From an uncultured Clostridia bacterium (GTDB taxonomy: Bacteria; Bacillota; Clostridia; Oscillospirales; Ruminococcaceae), in the NCBI GenBank assembly GCA_945933905.1, contig CAMEQX010000125.1:1-5157 (forward strand): 5,157 nucleotides of DNA. The letters run 5' to 3'. Each line of letters begins with the position of its first letter. Position 1 is the stretch's first letter. The notes below the pieces were generated by a model. That model was not told the DNA's origin, did no database searches, and worked only from the letters and a program-made list of their open reading frames with translations. This document shows, one piece after another, positions 1-5,157 of this stretch. A program made the position numbers and the translations under genes.

Positions 1-30
1 CATTTTATGAGGTGTGATATTTATATGCCC

Positions 31-38
31 GAAAGGAG
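31..38 (+). promoter_or_regulatory. Ribosome binding site that sets the start of the first rod gene
   Basis: GAAAGGAG lies 5 bases upstream of the ATG at 44. The same frame opens at a GTG at 14, but that start has no comparable site and would add ten residues ahead of the conserved rod-protein N-terminus. The site therefore favours 44. I see no promoter and no supportable gene in positions 1-30. Confidence 0.75.
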
Positions 39-43
39 AAGCT

Positions 44-781
44 ATGAACCGAGGTTATTATTACGCCGCAAACGGTATGATTATGAATCAGCGCAAGCTC
101 GACTGCATCGGAAACAACCTTGCAAATATGAGCACGGCGGGCTATAAGCGCGACACGGTTCTCCCGAATTCGTTTCAGGAGCAGATGATTCTTGTAAAGC
201 ACCGCGAGGAGCTTTCGGGTACTTTCAGACATACTTATATCGATACATCTTATACCGATTTGAAGCAGGGCTTCTTCGAGTTCACGGAAAGTCCGTTTGA
301 CGTGGCGGTTTCGAGCGATGTTTACTTCAACATCGCGGGCTATAACGGCGAGACAATGCTGACAAGAAACGGAAACTGGGAGCTGGACAGCGAGGGCTAT
401 CTCTGCCTGTCAACCTCGGGGCGTGTTCTCGGGGAAAACGGCGAGATTTATCTCGGCACAAAGGAGTTCACCATTGACGTTGACGGCACGATTTACCGCA
501 ACGGAGAGCGCGTTGACAAGCTTTTGCTCTCCTACATCGACCCCGAGAGCGACGTCACGAAATTCGGGACGAATATGTTTACCGCGGCAAGCGCAACGGC
601 TGTTCCCGAGGACGCGCGGTATGAGATTTTGCAGGGCGCGCTTGAACGCTCGAACATCGATTTGAACTACGAGCTCACGATGATGATGAACACGAACCGG
701 CTCTACGAGGCGTCCAGCGCGATTTTGAAGCTCGCGGACGGTATGAACCAGAACTGCGTGAATTTGTGCAAGAAGGTTTAA
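44..781 (+). CDS. flgF: Flagellar rod / hook-basal-body protein, FlgF/FlgG family
   Basis: The 245-residue product belongs to the family of axial flagellar proteins exported through the flagellar type III apparatus and polymerised into the rod. The N-terminus carries the family signature NNLANMSTAGYKRD (residues 24-37) within an amphipathic helix. The C-terminus (198-245) has the matching helix, starting GALERSNIDLNYEL. Together these helices form the D0 coiled-coil core. The middle keeps parts of the rod/hook fold (KQGFFEFTESPFDVAV, 74-89; TRNGNWELDSEGYL, 107-120). The usual G-x-GFF-V segment after the 'DxAI' strand is replaced by SSDVYFNI. The length fits FlgF (about 250 residues). A second paralogue starts 59 bases downstream, an arrangement like flgF-flgG or the flhO-flhP pair of Bacillus. 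Family membership is secure. The exact symbol is inferred from order and length, and FlhO-type or FlgG-type naming is equally possible. Confidence 0.85.
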   Translation: MNRGYYYAANGMIMNQRKLDCIGNNLANMSTAGYKRDTVLPNSFQEQMILVKHREELSGTFRHTYIDTSYTDLKQGFFEFTESPFDVAVSSDVYFNIAGYNGETMLTRNGNWELDSEGYLCLSTSGRVLGENGEIYLGTKEFTIDVDGTIYRNGERVDKLLLSYIDPESDVTKFGTNMFTAASATAVPEDARYEILQGALERSNIDLNYELTMMMNTNRLYEASSAILKLADGMNQNCVNLCKKV

Positions 782-839
782 TGCGATAATTATTGTTGCT
801 AACGAAAATCATCTCTGATTTGACGAGAGGAGCAAAAAT

Positions 840-1590
840 ATGAATATATCATTTCACACGGGAAAAACCGCGATGATTGAACAGGCGAGAGCAATGTCAA
901 TCTACGCGAACAATATGGCGAACATCAACACGGTCGGCTATCAGACAATCCGTCCCGATTTCGCGGACTGCATCTACGAGAGCTATCGCCGCGATTTTGT
1001 CGATTCCGACGAGGACGGCGAGAAGGATATCCTCGAACCACGGCGCTTATGTGCAGAAAACCGATTTGATGTTCTCACAGTCGCATTTCTACGATACCGA
1101 GAGAAATCTCGATTTCGCTATCGGCGGCGAGGGATTTTTCGCCGTTGAGGACAGATGGGGCAACGTAAACTACACCCGCGACGGCGCTTTCGCGATGACG
1201 CAGGTCGGCGAAAACGGCGAGTGGTGGCTGGTTTCGGCGTCGGGAGAGTACGTTCTCGACAACAACAAGGAGCGTATCCAAATCCCGTTTATCGAGGGTG
1301 AACCGAACGTTGACTGGAGCGCGCTCAAGGAGAAAATCGGCGTGTTTGAGTTCCCGAACCCGTATGGGCTGGAGGCGCTCGGCACAAATCGTTATGTTGA
1401 AAACGGAAAGAGCGGCGCTGCCGTGGCAAATCCGAACGCAGAAAAGCTCCAAAGCGTGCTGATTGCGTCAAACGTGGATTTGGCAACGCAGATGGTAAAG
1501 CTCATCGAAACGCAGCGCGCCTATCAGATAAGCTCGCGCGTTGTCACAACCTCCGATGAACTTGCGAGAATTGCCAACAATCTGAGATAA
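840..1590 (+). pseudogene. flgG: Flagellar rod protein, FlgG-like, interrupted by a frameshift
   Basis: The gene starts at ATG 840 behind a strong GAGAGGAG site (825-832). The frame from 840 carries the conserved rod N-terminus, NNMANINTVGYQ at residues 24-35, and stays plausible through DILE (codons ending at 1037). It then becomes arginine-rich nonsense and stops at 1146-1148. The homologous reading continues in the next frame from about 1039 (HGAYVQKTD) to the TAA at 1588-1590. This part carries NLDFAIGGEGFFAV, YTRDGAFAM and the C-terminal helix LIETQRAYQISSRVV, all typical of FlgG. Skipping one base near 1038 gives a continuous product of 249 residues, close to normal family length. The downstream part has no credible start or ribosome site of its own. 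As read, no functional protein is made. A single-base sequencing or assembly error is a real alternative to a true mutation. The flgG label, as against flhP, is inferred. Confidence 0.85.
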
Positions 1591-1637
1591 TTTGAACTCA
1601 AGGAATAAAAAATTCACCGCGGAAGAAGGCTGATAAA

Positions 1638-2237
1638 ATGATTAAAAACTACGAGGACTTGTCGCCTGTGGCAATCGACTGCCTGAAGGAAATCGGCAAC
1701 ATCGGCTCGGGAAGCGCCGCAAACGCGCTTTCTCAGATGCTCGGGAAGACGGTTACTATGCGCGTGCCCGACGTGAGCGTTTTGGATTATCAGCACGTCA
1801 TCGAGCAAATGGGCGGCCCCGAAAAAGTCATCACGGGTATTCTCGTTCACCTCAACGGCGACATTCAGGGTATGATTATGTTTTTGCTTGAGGACAGCTT
1901 CGCTCAGGTGGTGCTTTCAACGTTTCTCGGCAAGGAAAATGTTTTTTCCGCGATAAAGGAAATGGGCAACATTATGGCGGGCAGCTATTTGCAGGCAATC
2001 GGCACGCTTACGGGGCTGACGATTGATATGAGCGTGCCCGCGATGACGGTGGATATGATGGGCGCGATTATGAGCGTTCCGATTGTGGAATATTCGGAAA
2101 TCGGCGACAAGGTGCTGTTTATAAACGACGGATTTGTGATTGACGGCGTAAACATCAAGTCGAACATTATCCTTATCCCCGATATGAAGTCGCTGTATAT
2201 TTTGATGAAGAAGCTCGGTGTTGCAGAAGATGGCTAA
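1638..2237 (+). CDS. cheC: CheY-P phosphatase CheC
   Basis: The 199-residue product belongs to the CheC/CheX/FliY phosphatase family, which removes phosphate from CheY-P in the cytoplasm and helps adaptation in chemotaxis. It shows both copies of the family active-site signature D/S-x3-E-x2-N-x22-P with exact spacing. The first uses D14, E18, N21 and P44; the second uses S104, E108, N111 and P134. Two intact sites and about 200 residues are typical of CheC. CheX has one site, and FliY carries extra CheY-binding and FliN-like domains that are absent here. GGAAGAAGG (1621-1629) sits 8 bases before the ATG. The stop codon lies inside the start of cheD, so the two are probably translationally coupled. 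This fits the known CheC-CheD complex, in which CheD stimulates CheC and is held back from receptors. Confidence 0.94.
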   Translation: MIKNYEDLSPVAIDCLKEIGNIGSGSAANALSQMLGKTVTMRVPDVSVLDYQHVIEQMGGPEKVITGILVHLNGDIQGMIMFLLEDSFAQVVLSTFLGKENVFSAIKEMGNIMAGSYLQAIGTLTGLTIDMSVPAMTVDMMGAIMSVPIVEYSEIGDKVLFINDGFVIDGVNIKSNIILIPDMKSLYILMKKLGVAEDG

Positions 2238-2709
2238 CTTAACGATTCGCATAGGTGATTTGAAGGTGTGCAAAACGCCCGACATTCTCGTGACTTACGC
2301 GCTCGGGTCGTGCGTGGGGATTTGCCTGCTCGACAGCACGGCGGGAGTCGGCGGACTTTCGCATATTATGCTCCCCGACAGCACCGCGGGAGTGAACGGC
2401 GCGTCTGCTCCTATGCGCTTCGCGGACACGGCAATTCCGCTGCTGATAAAAGAGATGGAAAAGCTCGGCGCTTCGCGGGGAAGACTGCGCGCAAAAATCG
2501 CGGGCGGGGCGACTATGTTTGCGATTTCCAACGACAAGTTCAACATCGGCGACCGAAATGTTGCTAAGGTGAAGGAAATGCTCGCGAAGGAGAGAATTCC
2601 CATTCTCGCGGAGGACACGGGCGCGGACTATGGAAGAACGCTGTTTTTCTATCCCGAAACGGGCGTTATGGAGATACGCGCCGCCACAAGAGGCATAAAA
2701 AATCTGTAA
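2230..2709 (+). CDS. cheD: Chemoreceptor glutamine deamidase CheD
   Basis: CheD converts specific glutamines of methyl-accepting chemotaxis receptors to glutamate, and it binds CheC to form an adaptation feedback. The 159-residue product has the catalytic triad of the family at the expected spacing: T22 and C28 in TYALGSC, and H45 in SHIMLP. The T-C distance of 6 and C-H distance of 17 match the T21/C27/H44 set known from Thermotoga CheD. Other conserved stretches are KIAGGATMF (89-97) and IGDRN (106-110). I chose ATG 2230 because it puts the triad one residue from the family numbering. It overlaps the end of cheC by 8 bases. GTG 2218 or TTG 2221 in the same frame lie closer to a GAAGAAG stretch (2207-2213) and cannot be excluded; they would add four or three residues. 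A short DNA duplication lies within the coding sequence (see findings). Confidence 0.94.
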   Translation: MANLTIRIGDLKVCKTPDILVTYALGSCVGICLLDSTAGVGGLSHIMLPDSTAGVNGASAPMRFADTAIPLLIKEMEKLGASRGRLRAKIAGGATMFAISNDKFNIGDRNVAKVKEMLAKERIPILAEDTGADYGRTLFFYPETGVMEIRAATRGIKNL

Positions 2710-2711
2710 TT

Positions 2712-2732
2712 CAAGGGCTGAATAAGCCCTTG
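2712..2732 (+). terminator. Perfect 8-bp hairpin between cheD and uvrC, possible weak terminator
   Basis: CAAGGGCT (2712-2719) and AGCCCTTG (2725-2732) are exact inverted repeats around a 5-base loop GAATA, beginning three bases after the cheD stop codon. The sequence that follows is T-rich but broken (TGGTGTTTAATTT), not the clean T-run of a strong intrinsic terminator. It may end or reduce chemotaxis-operon transcription before uvrC. Alternatively it may act as an mRNA 3'-end stabiliser, or as a structure near the uvrC start, which lies 15 bases beyond. The stem is seen directly; its function is inferred. Confidence 0.5.
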
Positions 2733-2747
2733 TGGTGTTTAATTTGA

Positions 2748-4568
2748 ATGAATTTGAGAATAGATTATCTGCGCGACAAGGCAAACCGTCTGCCCACGGA
2801 GCCGGGTGTTTACCTGATGAAGAACGAGGGCGGCGAAATCATCTATGTCGGCAAGGCGAAGGCGCTGAAAAACCGCGTCACGACTTACTTTCGGCACAAT
2901 TCCCAGCACAACGCGAAAACGCTGAAGCTGGTGTCGAAAATATACGATTTTGACTTTATCGTCACGAAAAGCGAGTTGGACGCGCTTGTGCTGGAGTGTT
3001 CGCTGATTAAGCTCCACCAGCCCAAGTACAACATTCTCCTCAAGGACGACAAGGGCTATAACTATATAAAAATCTCGCACGGAGAGTTCCCGAGAATTTC
3101 CTACACGCTTCAGACGAGCGACAAAAACGCGGATTATATCGGTCCGTTTACGAGCGGATTTACGGTGAAACAGGCTGTCGAGGAGGCAAACTCGCTGTTT
3201 ATGCTCCCGACCTGTCACAAGAAATTCCCGCGCGATTTCAACAAAGAGCGACCCTGCCTAAACCACCACATAAAGCGGTGTATGGGCGTTTGCGAGGGGA
3301 AAATCACGTCGGCGGAGTACAAAAAAATCGTTGATGAAGCAATCGCTTATCTCAAAAACGGCAGCAAGGCGAGCGTTGAAGAACTCACCGCCGAGATGGA
3401 AAAAGCCGCCGAAAATCTCGAGTTTGAGCGCGCGGCGCGGCTTCGCGACAGGATTGCGGCGCTCACTCGGCTGAAAAACGGGCAGAGCATTTTCGATGAC
3501 AAACAGGAATTCGACATCATCGGCGGCGCGCAAAATATCGGCACGGCGTCGTTTGCCGTGATAAAATACCGAAACGGACGGCTTGTCGATAAGGAGAATT
3601 TTTTCATCGGCGAGGAATACGAGCCTGCGGAAATGCGGCGGGATTTTCTCGTGAGCTATTATTCCGAGCGCGATGACATTCCGCGGGAAATTCTCGTTGA
3701 CGAGGAGTTCGAGGACGCGGAATTGCTCGGCGCGCTGCTCAAAGAACACGCCGGTCACGCGGTAAAAATCTACGTTCCGCAGCGCGGCGAGGGTATCTCG
3801 AAAATCGCGCTTGCGAGGAAGAACGCGGGTGAATATCTCGCGCTGAAAATGGGCAGAACTCAAAGAGAAATCTCCGCGCTGGAGGATTTGAAGGAGCTTC
3901 TCGCGCTGCCGAAAATCCCCGAAATCATCGAGAGCTACGACATCTCGAATTTCGGCGAAACGGGCGTTGTCGGGGGAATGGTGGTCTATAAGAACGGCCG
4001 CCCGCTCAAGAGCGCGTACAAACGGTTCTCTATAAAAACTGTTGACGGGCAGAACGACTACGCGTGTATGCAAGAGGTCTTGCGGCGGCGGCTGACGCGG
4101 TTTGCCGAGGGCGACGAGGATTTCGCGCCGCTTCCCGATTTGATTTTGCTGGACGGCGGCAGAGGGCATATCAGCGCGGTTTCCGAGGTTTTCGCGGAAA
4201 TGAACGTGAAAATCCCGTTTTTTGGTCTTGTCAAGGACAGCAAGCACCGCACGCGCGCAATCGCCGAGGCGGGCGGGGAAATCGAGATAAAATCCAACCG
4301 CGCGCTGTTCGATTTTTTGACGAACATTCAGGACGAGGTGCACCGCTGGGCGATTTCGTATCAGCGCACGAAGCACAAGCAGGCGCTTTTCGCGTCGGAG
4401 CTGCGGCAGGTCAAGGGTATCGGCGAGGCGAAGCAAACCGCGCTGTTACGCCATTTCAAGACCAAGCAGGCGATGAAAGCGGCAAGCGTCGAGGAGCTGA
4501 AAACGGCAGCGAAAATCGGCGAGGAAACGGCGCGGGAGCTGTTTGATTTCATTCAGGCGAATTTCTGA
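2748..4568 (+). CDS. uvrC: Excinuclease ABC subunit C (UvrC)
   Basis: UvrC makes the two incisions on either side of a DNA lesion in nucleotide excision repair, after UvrA and UvrB have located the damage. The 606-residue product is full length. The GIY-YIG nuclease (about 18-98) shows Y22, Y33-V-G, R43, E83 and N95, with the E-to-N spacing of 12 known from Thermotoga UvrC. Four cysteines, C156, C170, C178 and C182, match those reported to hold an iron-sulfur cluster in UvrC. A UVR motif for UvrB contact lies at about 209-242 (ENLEFERAARLRDRI). The C-terminal RNase H-like nuclease keeps D398, D437, D469 and H532. A helix-hairpin-helix region spans about 552-606 (VKGIGEAK). ATG 2748 fits the family N-terminus (TEPGVYLM at 17-24), but only a weak GTGGTG precedes it, so translation may be modest. 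It lies 38 bases after cheD across a hairpin. The 40-bp repeat array begins 10 bases after its stop. Confidence 0.98.
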   Translation: MNLRIDYLRDKANRLPTEPGVYLMKNEGGEIIYVGKAKALKNRVTTYFRHNSQHNAKTLKLVSKIYDFDFIVTKSELDALVLECSLIKLHQPKYNILLKDDKGYNYIKISHGEFPRISYTLQTSDKNADYIGPFTSGFTVKQAVEEANSLFMLPTCHKKFPRDFNKERPCLNHHIKRCMGVCEGKITSAEYKKIVDEAIAYLKNGSKASVEELTAEMEKAAENLEFERAARLRDRIAALTRLKNGQSIFDDKQEFDIIGGAQNIGTASFAVIKYRNGRLVDKENFFIGEEYEPAEMRRDFLVSYYSERDDIPREILVDEEFEDAELLGALLKEHAGHAVKIYVPQRGEGISKIALARKNAGEYLALKMGRTQREISALEDLKELLALPKIPEIIESYDISNFGETGVVGGMVVYKNGRPLKSAYKRFSIKTVDGQNDYACMQEVLRRRLTRFAEGDEDFAPLPDLILLDGGRGHISAVSEVFAEMNVKIPFFGLVKDSKHRTRAIAEAGGEIEIKSNRALFDFLTNIQDEVHRWAISYQRTKHKQALFASELRQVKGIGEAKQTALLRHFKTKQAMKAASVEELKTAAKIGEETARELFDFIQANF

Positions 4569-4578
4569 AAGGCGCAGG

Positions 4579-4778
4579 AATTTGGCTTTACAGCGCGGTT
4601 TGTGGGCTTTTCGCAGCGAATTTGGCTTAACAGCGCGGTTTGTGGGCTTTTCACGGCGGATTTGGCTTAACAGCGCGGTTTGTGGGCTTCTCGCGACGGA
4701 TTTGGCTTAACAGCGCGGTTTGTAGGCTTTTCGCGGCGAATTTCGCTTAACAGCGCGGTTTGTGGGCTTTTCGCGGCG
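4579..4778 (+). repeat. Five tandem copies of a 40-bp unit
   Basis: Five contiguous units of exactly 40 bases start at 4579, 4619, 4659, 4699 and 4739. The consensus begins AATTTGGCTTAACAGCGCGG and ends in TTTTCGCGGCG. I count these differences from consensus: unit 1 has TTTACAG for TTAACAG and an A in CGCAGCG; unit 2 has TTCACGG; unit 3 has GA for AA at its start, CTTCTCGC, and GACG for GGCG; unit 4 has GA at its start and TGTAGGC; unit 5 has TTTCGCTT for TTTGGCTT. There are no spacers. The period is not a multiple of three, so the array does not encode a repeated peptide. GGCTT occurs only in this orientation, with no AAGCC inside a unit to pair with it, so no strong hairpin forms. Only a short TTCGCGGCGAA palindrome occurs at some unit junctions. 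It behaves like a minisatellite (VNTR) in the uvrC-rsmD gap. Function is unknown. Confidence 0.97.
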
Positions 4779-4886
4779 AAGTCGGGAGAAGACGTTGGTT
4801 TTGATAAAGTTTGGATATGTGCATAAATAACGCGAGGAAATTTCGTGAAAGTTGCACAAATTTACCGATAGATTTGGGGAGAAAAA
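4779..4886 (+). promoter_or_regulatory. rsmD leader with a candidate sigma-70-type promoter
   Basis: This is the non-repeat remainder of the 318-base gap between uvrC and rsmD. TTGATA (4801-4806) matches five of six bases of a -35 box. An AT-rich TAAATA follows 17 bases later (4824-4829), with a TG at 4820-4821 that could act as an extended -10 element, but the -10 match itself is poor. A weak imperfect stem, CGCGA/TCGTG (4831-4847), lies downstream. The clear rsmD ribosome site GGGGAG is at 4876-4881. A separate promoter for rsmD is reasonable because the repeat array separates it from uvrC, but the boxes are only suggestive. Confidence 0.3.
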
Positions 4887-5157
4887 ATGCAAGTAATAAC
4901 AGGTTCGGCGCGTGGAAGAAAGCTGATGACGGTCGAGGGGACGGATTTGGTTCGCCCGACCGCGCAAAAGGTTAAGGAAGCGATTTTCAGCGCAATTCAG
5001 TTCGAGATAGAGGGCGCGGAGGTGCTGGATTTATTTGCGGGGAGCGGTCAGCTCGGCATTGAGGCGCTGAGCCGCGGCGCGAAATTCTGCACATTCGCCG
5101 ACAATTCACCCGTGTCGCTCAAGGTTGTCCGCGAAAATATCCGGCACACCGGCTTTG
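4887..5157 (+). CDS. rsmD: 16S rRNA (guanine-966-N2)-methyltransferase RsmD, N-terminal part
   Basis: RsmD uses S-adenosylmethionine to methylate N2 of G966 in 16S rRNA during small-subunit assembly. Only the first 90 residues are inside the window, and the frame is open to the edge. The start MQVITGSARGRKL and the RPTAQKVKEAIF segment (23-34) are typical of the family N-terminus. VLDLFAGSGQLGIEALSRGA (46-65) is the SAM-binding motif I of RsmD. An acidic D72 follows at the position expected to contact the cofactor ribose. The catalytic (N/D)PP(F/Y) motif would lie further on and cannot be checked here. ATG 4887 has GGGGAG five bases upstream, so the start is well supported. In Bacillota rsmD is often followed by coaD, which may lie beyond the edge. 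Confidence 0.95.
   Translation, partial: MQVITGSARGRKLMTVEGTDLVRPTAQKVKEAIFSAIQFEIEGAEVLDLFAGSGQLGIEALSRGAKFCTFADNSPVSLKVVRENIRHTGF

Noticed and set aside
1..43. Tail of an upstream gene
   Set aside because: One frame stays open through this stretch, but 43 bases give too little sequence to recognise any product, and that frame continues unrecognisably into the rod gene.
1032..1047. Programmed +1 frameshift
   Set aside because: There is no in-frame stop, no recognisable slippery sequence or internal Shine-Dalgarno stimulator at the junction, and rod proteins are not known to use recoding. An error or a mutation is simpler.
877..1590. The downstream frame as an independent gene starting at TTG 877
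   Set aside because: Up to about 1038 it is an out-of-frame reading of the conserved rod N-terminus, it lacks a ribosome site, and only the part after 1038 resembles a real protein.
2239..2784. Minus-strand frame of 181 codons opposite cheD
   Set aside because: It is the antisense shadow of cheD, whose catalytic triad and length are correct on the + strand.
3258..4436. Long open frame of 392 codons on the minus strand inside uvrC
   Set aside because: It is fully antisense to uvrC, has no recognisable domain, and is explained by the GC-rich codon pattern of uvrC. Every uvrC motif is intact on the + strand.
4579..4778. CRISPR-like array
   Set aside because: The 40-bp copies are contiguous with no unique spacers between them, and no cas-like gene is present.
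4707..4967. Open frame of 86 codons on the minus strand covering repeats and the rsmD start
   Set aside because: It runs from inside rsmD into the repeat array, its C-terminus is translated repeat sequence, and it has no family features.

Overview
The window looks like part of the chromosome of a motile Gram-positive bacterium, most likely a clostridial member of the Bacillota. Three things suggest this. Most genes have purine-rich GGAG-type ribosome sites. There is a CheC/CheD adaptation pair, which is absent from enteric bacteria but common in Bacillota, Thermotogota and archaea. The UvrC sequence also reads like those of Clostridia. This placement is inference from sequence character; no search was run. 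All genes lie on the + strand.

Positions 44-2709 hold a flagellum/chemotaxis cluster. Two consecutive rod/hook-basal-body proteins of the FlgF/FlgG type come first, and the second is interrupted by a frameshift near position 1038. cheC (CheY-P phosphatase) and cheD (receptor-glutamine deamidase) follow and overlap by 8 bases. The rod proteins would build the axial structure that carries torque to the hook. CheC and CheD would tune the signal that sets the motor's rotation.

Positions 2710-4568 hold a short intergenic hairpin and then a full-length uvrC, the nuclease subunit of nucleotide excision repair. All the catalytic and cysteine motifs I looked for are present.

Positions 4569-4886 are non-coding. 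Most of this stretch is a tandem array of exactly five 40-bp units (4579-4778). A roughly 100-base leader with a possible promoter follows. rsmD, a 16S rRNA methyltransferase gene, begins at 4887 and is cut by the window edge after 90 codons.

The known genes are ordinary for this kind of genome. The observations most worth a second look are the 40-bp repeat array, the frameshift in the second rod gene and the hairpin between cheD and uvrC. I found no evidence for a new multi-gene system.
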